DNA of 64,000 bases from Rhizobacter terrae (GCF_003852895.1 NZ_QUSW01000002.1:558001-622000); one strand, 5' to 3'; shown: positions 8,628-16,815, counted from the first letter of the stretch. Program-made: numbers and translations. The notes: generated by a model not told the origin, from the letters alone.

Positions 8628-8855
8628 GGAGGGGCCTAGTGAACGACTGGGTTCCTCGAGCGTCTGCGTCACCTCTCGAGCCGGCGGTTTCGGGACCTCC
8701 AAGCCTGCAACGGGTCGATATCCGTCGGTCACGTTGCCGAACCGACTATTCACATCGACCACTCCAGGCAGTTCCGCTCACTGGCGGCGGCGCAAGTGGC
8801 CGACGGGCACGTATGCGTACCCGGGTCCATGACAGCCTCGGCGCTCCGCCGGCGC

Positions 8856-9803
8856 CTATCGTGGCGACAAGCTCACGAACTCCACCCCCTGCACCTTGGA
8901 GGTCTTGAGGTCGAACTTCGCCAGCGTCTTCTGCCCCAGCAGCGGCAGGCACTTGGCGCAGGTCATCGCCACCTGGTCCTTGAGTTCGAAGGGCCCGACC
9001 TTCATCGAGGCGATGCGCACGATCTGCCCGGTGGTCTTGCGCCCGTCGGCCAGCCGGATGGGTACGTTGCGCTCGACGACCTTGTAGTCGATCTTCGCGC
9101 TGGCCATCAGCGCGTCGTTGAGCGCCACCGTGGCGGCGCCGGTGTCCACCATGAAGGCCTGCGGCCGTGCGTCGCCGAAGGTGACGGGCACGTAGAAGTG
9201 GTCGCCGTACTTCGGCAGCCGGATGGACTTGGGCTCCGTGCCCGGCGCCGACCGTTGCCGCGCCAGCGACGACTCGATGGCGATGCGCTGGCCTTCGAAA
9301 TACGGGTCGTGCCCGGTCGCCACCGCTTCGTCGTCGTAGGCCGACAGCACCGCCAGCGCCTCGTAGTGGCGCTTTTGCAGCACCAGCAGCTTGGCCAGGC
9401 TGCCACGCACGTCCACGAGGCGTGGCACCACCGTCAGTGCCTTGTAGGACCAGTCGATCGCATCGTCGGTGCGCCCCACTTTCGCCAGGCTGTCGGCGTA
9501 GTAAGCGAAGAGGTCGTAGGTGCCCTCGCCCAGGTCCATCGCCTTCTCGAACTGGATGATGGCTTCCTTGTGCTTGTCCCGCTGGTTCAGCACGATGCCC
9601 AGGTTGGCGATCGCGTTCGAATCGGTGGGCCGCAGGCGCAGGTAGTAGGTCCAGTTCTTCTCGGCACAGTCGAGGTCGCGTGCCTTCAGGCAGGGCGTGA
9701 CGGCAGCCTTGTACGACTCGGCGGTGACATCGGCCGCCAGGGCGAACAGGCAGGCCGACGACATGAAGCCGGCCAAGCCCGCCCGGGCTATCCATCGATT
9801 CAT
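8856..9803 (-). CDS. Periplasmic TPR protein with retropepsin-like aspartic protease domain
   Basis: The product is 315 residues from the ATG at 9803, with GGGAGA upstream; an in-frame TTG at 9809 is less likely. A signal peptide (about residues 1-24, ALAADV boundary) is followed by TPR-type helices between about 45 and 165. The C-terminal domain has the single-domain aspartic protease signature FMVDTGAATVAL (Asp near residue 220) and a later LLGQKTLAKFDLKTSK strand like the clan AA second motif. Known relatives act as homodimers. The domain combination suggests an envelope protease with a docking region (inference). Confidence 0.78.
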   Translation of the reverse strand: MNRWIARAGLAGFMSSACLFALAADVTAESYKAAVTPCLKARDLDCAEKNWTYYLRLRPTDSNAIANLGIVLNQRDKHKEAIIQFEKAMDLGEGTYDLFAYYADSLAKVGRTDDAIDWSYKALTVVPRLVDVRGSLAKLLVLQKRHYEALAVLSAYDDEAVATGHDPYFEGQRIAIESSLARQRSAPGTEPKSIRLPKYGDHFYVPVTFGDARPQAFMVDTGAATVALNDALMASAKIDYKVVERNVPIRLADGRKTTGQIVRIASMKVGPFELKDQVAMTCAKCLPLLGQKTLAKFDLKTSKVQGVEFVSLSPR

Positions 9804-9822
9804 TTTCAAATTCTCCCGAACA

Positions 9823-10539
9823 TCATCCGAACATGGCCGGCAAGTAGTACAACAGCAAGGCCGGGATCAGCGCCACAAGGATGAAATGCTTCCGGTACTT
9901 CCGGCCGTGACGCTCCACGATGAACTTGCTCTGGTCGCGTGCGCTGAAGACGTACCACAGGCAGGTCAGCGGTGACAGGAGGCTGCTCGCGACCAGCAGG
10001 CCGGCCGCACTTTGTTCGTGCCGCAGCATGTGGGTCATCACCACGCCCGTGGCAGCAGCACACACCGTCAGCCAGACCAGCGAAGCCCTGACCATGCCGG
10101 GGTTGCGCAAAGTGCGCGCGTTGAGCAGGTGCAAGACGCAGCCGAACAGCGGCGTGACCCACAGGCTCCATGCGGCCGCCGCATCCGGATTCCACAAGGC
10201 CTGGCCCGGTTCCAGAGGCACGGTGGCGGGCGCCTGGATGGACTCGCCCTCCAACACCAGGGCACCGGCGCGGTACTGGGCGACCACCTCCTTGGCCTGC
10301 TCGGCCATGGACTGTCTCACCATCACCCGCACACCACCCACGGCCACGGTCCAGACCCAATTGGCCTGCACCGTGTTGGCGTCGGCCACGTGGGCTGCGA
10401 TGCCCGCCGATTCCAGGCAATTCCTGATGATGTGAGCCTCGGTCGGCGATTGCACGCGCTCGACCACCACGAAGTCGCCTTCACCCGACTGGACCGAGCC
10501 CTCAGCGTCGGCCCCGTCCTCCATCTGAGTCATGTCCAT
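9823..10539 (-). CDS. DUF2007-domain membrane protein
   Basis: The product is 238 residues. The N-terminal part (about residues 22-90, FVVVERVQSPTEAHIIRNCL and VGGVRVMVRQSMAEQAKEVV) matches the small DUF2007 'signal transducing' fold. The C-terminal part has four to five hydrophobic spans, ending LVALIPALLLYYLPAMFG. The start at 10539 has GGAGG four bases upstream; a second ATG lies at 10533. The gene lies between the retropepsin gene and the haemoglobin gene. Function unknown. Confidence 0.7.
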   Translation of the reverse strand: MDMTQMEDGADAEGSVQSGEGDFVVVERVQSPTEAHIIRNCLESAGIAAHVADANTVQANWVWTVAVGGVRVMVRQSMAEQAKEVVAQYRAGALVLEGESIQAPATVPLEPGQALWNPDAAAAWSLWVTPLFGCVLHLLNARTLRNPGMVRASLVWLTVCAAATGVVMTHMLRHEQSAAGLLVASSLLSPLTCLWYVFSARDQSKFIVERHGRKYRKHFILVALIPALLLYYLPAMFG

Positions 10540-10556
10540 TCTTCCTCCCCATGTCC

Positions 10557-10967
10557 TCACCCGCCCCGGTTGCGCATCCAGTCCGCCGTGCCGAAGAACG
10601 ACCCCGCCAGGCGCTCGGCGAAGGCTGGGTCGATCTTCACTTCCTCCATCGCCTGGATCATGCAGGCCATCCACTGGTCGCGCTCGGCGATGCCGATGGA
10701 GAACGGCAGGTGCCGCGCCCGCAGCATCGGGTGGCCGAAGCGTTCGATGTAGTGCTGCGGTCCGCCCAGCCAGCCGCACAGGAACCAGAAGAGCTTGTCG
10801 CGCGAGCCTTCCAGGTGCGACGGGTGCAGCTTGCGAATGCCGGCGTAGGCCGGCTCCAGGTCCATCAGGTCGTAGAAGCGTTGCACGAGCGCCAGCACTG
10901 CCGGTTCGCCGCCGAGGACTTCGAAAGGGGTCGGGCCCGCGGGGGCCTCGTCGTCGCTGTCGCTCAC
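10557..10967 (-). CDS. Group II truncated haemoglobin
   Basis: This is a 136-residue haem protein with the 2-on-2 globin pattern. It has VLALVQRFYDLMDLEP in helix B/C, KLFWFLCGWLGGPQHYIERF in helices E-F, a histidine in ARHLPF that is the likely proximal ligand, and ERDQWMACMIQAM in helix G. The GTG start at 10967 overlaps the stop of the upstream ATPase gene (GTGA), indicating coupled translation. Group II members handle O2 or NO chemistry; which applies here cannot be read from the sequence. Confidence 0.88.
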   Translation of the reverse strand: MSDSDDEAPAGPTPFEVLGGEPAVLALVQRFYDLMDLEPAYAGIRKLHPSHLEGSRDKLFWFLCGWLGGPQHYIERFGHPMLRARHLPFSIGIAERDQWMACMIQAMEEVKIDPAFAERLAGSFFGTADWMRNRGG

Positions 10968-11719
10968 CCTGCAAGCTTCTCCGCGATGCCCATCACGCCC
11001 TTGGCGGCTGGGCACCCGGGCAGCGCTTCCAGCAGCAGTTGCCGGCGTTGCACCGCCTCGCGCACGGCCGGGTCGGTGGGCACCTCGCCCAGCAGTTCCA
11101 GCTTGAGCGGGGTGTCGGTGCCGTTGGAGACGAAGCGGTCCACCACCTGCTGCAGCTGGCCGCGGATGATGCGTCCCTCGCCCATCTTGTTGGTCTGGTT
11201 CACCGCCAGCTTGATGACCTTGCGCTGCTGCTGGCCGGCCAGCACCTTGATGGTGGCGTAGGCATCGGTCAGCGAGGTGGGTTCCGTCGTGGCCACCACC
11301 ATCACCTCGTCGGCCAGCGAGACGGTGTAGAGCACCACGTCGGAAATGCCGGCACCGGTATCGAGCAGGATGCGGTCAAAGCGCGGCGACACCTTCTGGA
11401 TCACGCCCAGCAGCTGGTCGCGCACCTCGGGCGTGAGCCGTGAATACTCCACGAGTCCGGAGCCCGCCAGCAGCACCGAGAAACCGCCCGGCGCAGGCAG
11501 GATGGCTTCGGACAGGTCCGCCTTGCCGGTGAAGACGTCGTGCAGGGTGATCTTGGGGAAGAGGTTGAGCACCACGTCGAGATTGGCCAGGCCCAGGTCG
11601 GCGTCCAGCACCAGCACGCGCTCGCCGCGGCGGGTGAGCGCGGCGGCGAGATTGGCGGCCATGAAGGTCTTGCCCACGCCGCCCTTGCCGCTGGTCACGG
11701 CGGTGATGCGGGCGGTCAT
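10964..11719 (-). CDS. MinD/ParA-family ATPase, FlhG/FleN-like
   Basis: The product is 251 residues with the deviant Walker A SGKGGVGKT (residues 10-18), a Walker A' region VLVLDADLGLANLDVVLN, and the switch ILLDTGAGI. The pattern LANLDVVLNLFPK...LHDVF resembles FlhG/FleN, which sets flagellar number with FlhF; no flhF is in the window. It shares a direction with a diguanylate cyclase upstream and a globin downstream. A FlhG role is inferred from sequence pattern and the surrounding motility genes; a different MinD-like partition role is possible. Confidence 0.75.
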   Translation of the reverse strand: MTARITAVTSGKGGVGKTFMAANLAAALTRRGERVLVLDADLGLANLDVVLNLFPKITLHDVFTGKADLSEAILPAPGGFSVLLAGSGLVEYSRLTPEVRDQLLGVIQKVSPRFDRILLDTGAGISDVVLYTVSLADEVMVVATTEPTSLTDAYATIKVLAGQQQRKVIKLAVNQTNKMGEGRIIRGQLQQVVDRFVSNGTDTPLKLELLGEVPTDPAVREAVQRRQLLLEALPGCPAAKGVMGIAEKLAG

Positions 11720-11762
11720 GACACCACCTCAAAAGGAAAGCGCAAGGATGACAGCACTTGGC

Positions 11763-12494
11763 TCATTCGAGGTCCTGAAATTGTGATTGCCCGAACAGCA
11801 TCCCTTTTTCTTCTGCACTCACCTGGGACACGGTGGGTTGCTCAAGGCAGGCGCGGTTGCGGCCTTCGGCCTTGGCACGGTAAAGCTGCTGGTCAGCGCG
11901 CTCGATCCACAACACGGCGGAGGAGCGCACCCACTGCGGCGCAAAAGCGCCGCCGATGCTGATGGTGACGGACACCTCCACGCCCATCGCCACGGAAATG
12001 GCTCGCCGCTGCACCTTCAGCCGGATGCGTTCGGCCACCGTCTGGCCGAAGGCCGGCGGGCAGTTGGGCAGGATGACGGCGAATTCCTCGCCGCCGAAGC
12101 GTGCCACCGTGTCCATGGGGCGCACGCAGTCCTGCAGCGCATGCCCCACGGCCTTGATGACCTCGTCGCCCGCGGCATGGCCGTGGGTGTCGTTGACCCT
12201 CTTGAAGTGATCGATGTCGATCATCAGCACCAGCGCCGATTCACCGGCACGCGCCACGCGGTCGATCTCGCGGGCGATGGCCAGCTCGAACTGGCGGCGG
12301 TTGGACAGGCCCGTCAGCGCATCACGGCTGGACAGGTTGCACAGCCCGTCGATGACGGCCTGCAGCCAGGGCAGAGAGCCCTGGGCGTGATCCTTGGGCA
12401 ACTCATGGCCCGCCTGAGCCAGCAACTGCAAGGCAGCCGACAACTTGAGCGTCGGCGGCGATTTGTCGATGGCAGGCTGGATGGACGGTTTCAT
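11763..12494 (-). CDS. Diguanylate cyclase (GGDEF domain)
   Basis: The product is 243 residues and cytoplasmic. After a short helical N-terminus (about 60 residues, no recognised sensor) comes a complete GGDEF domain: DALTGLSNRRQFE, MIDIDHFKRVNDTHGHAAGD and the active-site GGEEF. RPMD lies five residues before the active site, matching the RxxD inhibitory site, so product feedback by cyclic di-GMP is likely. It is divergent from cheR, close to the motility genes, which suggests a role in switching between motility and attachment (inference). Confidence 0.92.
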   Translation of the reverse strand: MKPSIQPAIDKSPPTLKLSAALQLLAQAGHELPKDHAQGSLPWLQAVIDGLCNLSSRDALTGLSNRRQFELAIAREIDRVARAGESALVLMIDIDHFKRVNDTHGHAAGDEVIKAVGHALQDCVRPMDTVARFGGEEFAVILPNCPPAFGQTVAERIRLKVQRRAISVAMGVEVSVTISIGGAFAPQWVRSSAVLWIERADQQLYRAKAEGRNRACLEQPTVSQVSAEEKGMLFGQSQFQDLE

Positions 12495-12592
12495 TGACGG
12501 AAATCCACGCGGGGCAGTCTAGCAGCGGGTCAGCGGGGTTCCATCGGGAACTGTGCCGTGTTTCACACGCATCTCCCACTCTTGCACGCGAC

Positions 12593-12619
12593 TCAAGCCC
12601 GACACACTCAAGCCGATAT
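12593..12619 (+). promoter_or_regulatory. Sigma-28 (FliA) promoter for cheR
   Basis: The element reads TCAAGCCC, 11 bases, GCCGATAT. The -10 box matches the FliA consensus at seven of eight positions; the -35 box matches the conserved T-AAG core with one change, shared by the second copy at 13569. It lies 57 bases upstream of the cheR start, leaving space for a GGAG ribosome site at 12669-12672. Confidence 0.72.
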
Positions 12620-12676
12620 CCCACTGTCGGCCCGGCATGCGATGAAGCACGCCCGGCCCAGAACAACGGAGTATTC

Positions 12677-13552
12677 ATGAGCGCTGTCCTGTCTCCCGCA
12701 TCCGCCGCGACCCCGCGTGCCGACGGCCTCGCCGGGGCGGCAGACCAGGAGTTCAGCTTCGGCACCGCCGACTTCGAGCGGGTGCGCCAGCTCATCTACC
12801 AGCGCGCCGGAATCAGCCTGCATTCGGGCAAGCAGGCCATGGTCTACAGCCGACTGTCGCGCCGGCTTCGTGAAACAGGACACAAATCCTTCTCCAGTTA
12901 CCTGCAGTGGCTGGAGCATCCGCAAGGCGTGGCGGGCGATGCCGAGTGGCAGGAATTCGTCAACTGCCTCACGACCAACCTCACCTCGTTCTTCCGCGAA
13001 GAGCACCACTTCCACGAACTCGCGCGCGACCTGAAGGGCCGCACGCAGCGGCCGCTGCGCATCTGGTGCAACGCCGCATCCACGGGCGAAGAGCCGTATT
13101 CCATCGCGATGACGGTGTGCGAGAGCGTGGGCACGTCGGGCGTGAGCATCTTCGCCAGCGACATCGACACCAAGGTGCTGGCCACCGCATCGCGCGGCGT
13201 GTATGCCGCCGATTCGCGCGGCCTGTCGGAACAGCGGCTGAAGACGCACTTCCTGCGCGGCAAGGGCGCCAACGCCGGCTTCATCCGCGTGAAGCCCGAG
13301 CTCGCGAAGCTGATCGATTTCCGTGCGCACAACCTGATGTCGGTGAACTGGTCGCTGGGCGATCCGTTCGACGTCGTGTTCTGCCGCAACGTGATGATCT
13401 ATTTCGACGCGCCCACGCAGCGCAAGGTGCTGGAGCGCATCCACCGGGTCATGAAGCCCGGCGGCCTGTTGTACGTCGGCCACTCCGAGAACTTCTCGGA
13501 CGCACGGGACTTGTTCCGGCTGCGCGGCAAGACGATCTATGAGCGGGTGTAG
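12677..13552 (+). CDS. cheR: Chemoreceptor glutamate methyltransferase CheR
   Basis: Transfers methyl groups from SAM to glutamates of chemoreceptors for adaptation. The protein has 291 residues with the N-terminal helical CheR domain (FERVRQLIYQRAGISLHSGK) and a Rossmann methyltransferase domain. That domain carries the SAM site IWCNAASTGEEPYSIAM near residues 128-144, and FDVVFCRNVMIYFD and PGGLLYVGHSENF toward the end. The start at 12677 is supported by GGAG seven bases upstream; the open frame continues further upstream from a TTG. It leads cheR-cheD-cheB. Confidence 0.95.
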   Translation: MSAVLSPASAATPRADGLAGAADQEFSFGTADFERVRQLIYQRAGISLHSGKQAMVYSRLSRRLRETGHKSFSSYLQWLEHPQGVAGDAEWQEFVNCLTTNLTSFFREEHHFHELARDLKGRTQRPLRIWCNAASTGEEPYSIAMTVCESVGTSGVSIFASDIDTKVLATASRGVYAADSRGLSEQRLKTHFLRGKGANAGFIRVKPELAKLIDFRAHNLMSVNWSLGDPFDVVFCRNVMIYFDAPTQRKVLERIHRVMKPGGLLYVGHSENFSDARDLFRLRGKTIYERV

Positions 13553-13568
13553 TCCGCAGTACCCGAAG

Positions 13569-13595
13569 TCAAGACAACCCACTCCAAGCCGATAA
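13569..13595 (+). promoter_or_regulatory. Second sigma-28 (FliA) promoter, directly before cheD
   Basis: The element reads TCAAGACA, 11 bases, GCCGATAA. The -10 box is a perfect match to the FliA consensus and spacing is exact. It lies in the 52-base gap between cheR and cheD. The -10 box ends only nine bases before the cheD ATG, so transcripts starting here would have almost no leader. Confidence 0.75.
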
Positions 13596-13604
13596 GAACC
13601 AATC

Positions 13605-14249
13605 ATGGCCCTCGCTTCCACCCTTGCCCCACCCGCAGGCTCACGCCTGGACCACCTCAAGGCACAGTCGCGCAAGCCCGGAGAAGCCTCGTTCTTCTTC
13701 TACGACGCGCACTTCAAGAACGACGCGGTCAAGATCCTGCCAGGCGAGTACTTCGTCTACAACGAAGACATCCTCATCATGACGACCCTGGGCTCGTGCA
13801 TCGCCGCCTGCCTGTGGGACCGCACCGCCCGCGTGGGCGGCATGAACCACTTCATGCTGCCCGACGGCGCCGGCGACTCGGGCCGCTACGGTTCGTACGC
13901 GATGGAACTGCTCATCAACGAGATGATGAAGCGCGGTGCCTCGCGCATGAACATGGAAGCCAAGGTCTTCGGCGGCGGCCAGGTGGTCGCGGGCATGAAT
14001 TCGATGAACGTGGGCGAGCGCAACACCTCCTTCGTCATCGACTACCTGAAGATGGAGCGCATTCCCATCCTGTCCAAGGATGTGCTGGACATCTATCCGC
14101 GCAAGGTGTGCTTCCTGCCGGCCAGCGGCAAGGCCATGGTCAAGCGCCTCGCCCCGGCGAACGCGGAAGCCCTGGTGGCGCAGGACCGCGCCGCCCAGCA
14201 GCGCGCAGTGCCGGCCAGCACCGGCGGCGGTTCAGTCGACTTGTTCTGA
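13605..14249 (+). CDS. cheD: Chemoreceptor glutamine deamidase CheD
   Basis: Deamidates glutamines on chemoreceptors. The protein has 214 residues with the catalytic Cys in TTLGSCIAACLWD (Cys65) and the His in GGMNHFMLP (His82), plus the Thr-containing NTSFVIDYL strand. I see no ribosome site before the ATG at 13605, and the next in-frame ATG falls inside the conserved core. The start is therefore probably right, and translation may be leaderless or reinitiated from cheR. Confidence 0.94.
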   Translation: MALASTLAPPAGSRLDHLKAQSRKPGEASFFFYDAHFKNDAVKILPGEYFVYNEDILIMTTLGSCIAACLWDRTARVGGMNHFMLPDGAGDSGRYGSYAMELLINEMMKRGASRMNMEAKVFGGGQVVAGMNSMNVGERNTSFVIDYLKMERIPILSKDVLDIYPRKVCFLPASGKAMVKRLAPANAEALVAQDRAAQQRAVPASTGGGSVDLF

Positions 14250-14258
14250 GGATTCACC

Positions 14259-15383
14259 ATGGGCGGACGAGACAACGCAGTGGCCAAGACCCGCGTCGTG
14301 GTGGTGGACGACTCGGCGCTGGTGCGCAGCCTGCTCACCGAGATCATCAACCGCCAGCCGGACATGATGTGCGTGGGCGCCGCGAGCGACCCGTACGCGG
14401 CGCGCGAGATGATCCGCTCGCTCAATCCGGACGTCATCACGCTGGACATCGAGATGCCGCGCATGGACGGCATCGACTTCCTCTCCAAGCTCATGCGCCT
14501 GCGGCCCATGCCGGTGGTGATGGTGTCCACGCTGACCGAGCGCGGCGCCGAAGTGACGCTGCGCGCGCTTGAACTGGGTGCGGTGGACTTCGTGGCCAAG
14601 CCCAAGATCGGCGTGGCCGACGGCCTGCGCCTGCTGGCTCAGGACATCACCGACAAGGTGCGCATCGCCTCCAAGGCGCATCTGCGCCGGCTGCACGTCA
14701 CGGCGGCCAATGCGGAGTCGACATCCGGCACCTCCGATTCCCCGGCGGCCCCGGTGGCGCCCATCGCGAACATCGGCCGGCTGTCGACGGAAAAGATCAT
14801 CTTCATCGGCGCCTCCACCGGCGGCACCGAAGCGACCAAGGAAGTGCTGATCAACCTGCCGCCTGATTCGCCGGCCGTGGTCATCACCCAGCACATGCCG
14901 CCGGGCTTCACCAAGAGCTACGCCAACCGGCTGGATGGCCTGTGCAAGATCCGCGTGGCCGAGGCCCGCGACGGCGACCGGATTCTTCCGGGCCACGCCT
15001 ACATCGCCCCCGGCGGCTTCCACCTGAGCGTGGAGCGCAGCGGCGCGAACTACATCGCCCGCGTGCAGGACGGCGAACCGGTGAACCGGCACAAGCCTTC
15101 GGTGGAAGTGCTGTTCAAGTCAGCCGCGCGCGTGGTGGGGCCCAACGCCCTGGGCCTGATGCTCACCGGCATGGGCGCCGACGGTGCCAAGGCCATGAGG
15201 GAAATGCGCGACGCCGGCAGCTACAACTACGTGCAGGATGAAGCCAGCTGCGTGGTCTTCGGCATGCCGCGCGAGGCGATCGCCGCGGGTGCGGCCAACG
15301 AGATCCTGCCGCTCACACAGATCGCGCCCAAGCTGATCGAGCGCTTGAAGAGCACGGCAGGAATGTCCCTCAACCGCGTGTGA
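14259..15383 (+). CDS. cheB: Chemotaxis response regulator methylesterase CheB
   Basis: Removes methyl groups from chemoreceptors when phosphorylated by CheA. The protein has 374 residues. The receiver domain carries [10 protein letters not shown] and phospho-acceptor Asp63 in [10 protein letters not shown]. The linker is Ala/Ser/Pro-rich (about 150-175). The esterase domain has the catalytic triad Ser186 (GASTGGTEA), His212 (QHMPPGFT) and Asp308 (GMGADGA). It follows cheD by nine bases. Confidence 0.96.
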   Translation: MGGRDNAVAKTRVVVVDDSALVRSLLTEIINRQPDMMCVGAASDPYAAREMIRSLNPDVITLDIEMPRMDGIDFLSKLMRLRPMPVVMVSTLTERGAEVTLRALELGAVDFVAKPKIGVADGLRLLAQDITDKVRIASKAHLRRLHVTAANAESTSGTSDSPAAPVAPIANIGRLSTEKIIFIGASTGGTEATKEVLINLPPDSPAVVITQHMPPGFTKSYANRLDGLCKIRVAEARDGDRILPGHAYIAPGGFHLSVERSGANYIARVQDGEPVNRHKPSVEVLFKSAARVVGPNALGLMLTGMGADGAKAMREMRDAGSYNYVQDEASCVVFGMPREAIAAGAANEILPLTQIAPKLIERLKSTAGMSLNRV

Positions 15384-15385
15384 AG

Positions 15386-15485
15386 TTGGCCCCCCAGTCG
15401 CTACCGCTCCTGCCCCCAAGGGGCGCCACCCAGCGGACTGGCGGAGCCAGATCCGCGGGCGTTGCTTGATGGGCGCTTGCTGCGC
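15386..15485. repeat. GCCCCCCAGTCGCT-type intergenic repeat with hairpins
   Basis: The cheB-DUF1127 gap opens with TTGGCCCCCCAGTCGCTACC and continues through GCCCCCAAGGGGC and a hairpin at 15433-15456. In that hairpin GCGGA and CTGGC pair with GCCAG and TCCGC around a GGA loop. I recall closely similar elements, carrying GGCGCCACCCAGCGG and ending in CTTG-rich sequence, dispersed between genes in many Comamonadaceae. Only one copy is seen in this window. It may act as a terminator for the convergent genes. Confidence 0.6.
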
Positions 15486-15489
15486 TTGC

Positions 15490-15780
15490 TCAGAATAGGG
15501 AGTCGGGGTGGCCGGCGCGCAGCAGGGTGAGTTGCTGCCGATCGACTTCGCGTCGGGCCGATGCCTCGGCAATCATCCAGTCCGGCGCGCCGATGTCGCG
15601 CAGCAGCAGCTCGTTCATGTCGGCAATGGCACGCGTCTCGATGTCCATGCGCCGCCGCTGCAGGCGCACATCCCAGGCGGTGGCCATCGCCAGGAGGGCG
15701 TCTCCGACGACTTGCAGCAGGCGCACGTGCATCGGACGGTAGAGCTGAATCGTCGATTGGCAGGTGGTGGTGGCTTGCAT
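15490..15780 (-). CDS. DUF1127-like small protein
   Basis: The product is 96 residues, starting at the ATG at 15780 with AGGAG seven bases upstream. The C-terminal part, IADMNELLLRDIGAPDWMIAEA, matches the DUF1127 (YjiS-like) signature of small Arg-rich proteins, some of which bind RNA in other alphaproteobacterial and gammaproteobacterial systems. It is divergent from a GcvA-like LysR gene, a frequent arrangement for DUF1127 genes, so that regulator probably controls it (inference). Confidence 0.72.
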   Translation of the reverse strand: MQATTTCQSTIQLYRPMHVRLLQVVGDALLAMATAWDVRLQRRRMDIETRAIADMNELLLRDIGAPDWMIAEASARREVDRQQLTLLRAGHPDSLF

Positions 15781-15846
15781 GGCGGGCTCCTGGTGGCGAT
15801 TCGTTGCTGGTAAGGATATGAGCCCAGCAGTCGATAGTGAAGCGAC

Positions 15847-15875
15847 TTGTTCTGGCCATCTTGGAAAGTTATGCT
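15847..15875 (+). promoter_or_regulatory. Candidate sigma-70 promoter for the LysR gene
   Basis: TTGTTC and TATGCT are separated by 17 bases, a good vegetative pattern in this high-GC background. The -10 box ends seven bases before the chosen ATG of the regulator, so the transcript would be leaderless or nearly so. The assignment depends on the start codon at 15883 and is not certain. Confidence 0.4.
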
Positions 15876-15882
15876 TACCAGC

Positions 15883-16815
15883 ATGGCCCGCATCCCCCTC
15901 CACACCCTGCCCACCTTCCGCGCCGTGGCCAAGCTCGCCAACCTGCGCGCCGCCGCCGAAGAACTGCACCTCACCCACAGCGCGGTCAGCCAGCAGATCC
16001 GCAACCTGGAAGAGCAGCTGGGCTTCGAGCTCTTCGAGCGGCGTGGCCGGCGCGTGGTGCTGAACCCGGCCGGCGAGGCGCTGCTGCGCAGCGTGGAGCA
16101 GGCACTGGCGCAGATCGACGATGGCGTGCAGTCGGCCGCGGCAGCGGCCAGCGGGTCGGCCCAGCGCCTGCGCATCACCACCCTGCCCTCGTTCGCCCAG
16201 CGCTGGCTGCTGCCGCGCATGGGGCGCTGGCGCGAACGGCACCCGCAGATGGCGCTGGAGATCGATGCATCGCAACAGGTGATCGACCTGCAGCGCGATG
16301 GCTTCCACGTGGCCGTCCGACAGGGGCGCGGCCCGTGGCCCGGGCTGGTGTCCGAACACCTGTTCAGCTCGCCCATTCCCTTCATCATCGTCGGCTCGCC
16401 CACCGCGGCGCGGCGGCTGCTGGGCGCCCAGCCCGAGGCGCTGGCCCGCGAGCCGCTGCTGGGCGACGCCGACCCCTGGAACCGCTGGTTCGCCGCCGCG
16501 GGCCTGCGCACCCACGTCACGCCCATCGCCAACTTCAACGATGCCGGGCTGATGCTGCAAGCGGCCGAACAGAACCTGGGCCTGGCCTTGGCGCGCGAGC
16601 TGCTGGCGGCCGATGCGTTGTGCGATGGCCGCCTGGTGAAGCTGTCGCCGGTGGAAATCCACCTGGAGTACGCCTACCCCTACCACCTGGTCTATCCGCC
16701 GGCACTGAAGGACTGGCCGCCGCTGGCGCTGCTGCGGCAGTGGCTGCACGACGAGCTGGAGCGCTCGCGCGAGACCCTGCACCCCAAGGCCCGGCGCAGC
16801 CGCGCACGCCCCTGA
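15883..16815 (+). CDS. LysR-family regulator, GcvA-like
   Basis: The product is 310 residues with an N-terminal winged helix-turn-helix (PLHTLPTFRAVAKLANLRAA, EELHLTHSAVSQQIRNLEEQ) and a C-terminal periplasmic-binding-like effector domain from about residue 90. The GcvA-like pattern shows in ITTLPSFAQRWLLPRM and LQRDGFHVAVRQGRGPWPGL. ATG codons at 15871 and 15883 are both possible; I prefer 15883 because MARIPLHTLP is the usual GcvA-type start. It is divergent from the DUF1127 gene, its likely target. Confidence 0.85.
   Translation: MARIPLHTLPTFRAVAKLANLRAAAEELHLTHSAVSQQIRNLEEQLGFELFERRGRRVVLNPAGEALLRSVEQALAQIDDGVQSAAAAASGSAQRLRITTLPSFAQRWLLPRMGRWRERHPQMALEIDASQQVIDLQRDGFHVAVRQGRGPWPGLVSEHLFSSPIPFIIVGSPTAARRLLGAQPEALAREPLLGDADPWNRWFAAAGLRTHVTPIANFNDAGLMLQAAEQNLGLALARELLAADALCDGRLVKLSPVEIHLEYAYPYHLVYPPALKDWPPLALLRQWLHDELERSRETLHPKARRSRARP

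Larger units (their letters stand above)
7101..8855. other. Patch of atypical composition, possible acquired DNA
   Basis: Between the DUF4401 gene and the retropepsin gene, base composition falls visibly and codon choice is less GC-biased at third positions. Coding density drops: gaps of 268 bases (7574-7841) and 228 bases (8628-8855) hold no gene or structure that I recognise. Three small genes without functional link to the neighbours lie inside. No integrase, tRNA or target-site duplication is visible, so transfer is only an inference. Confidence 0.45.
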
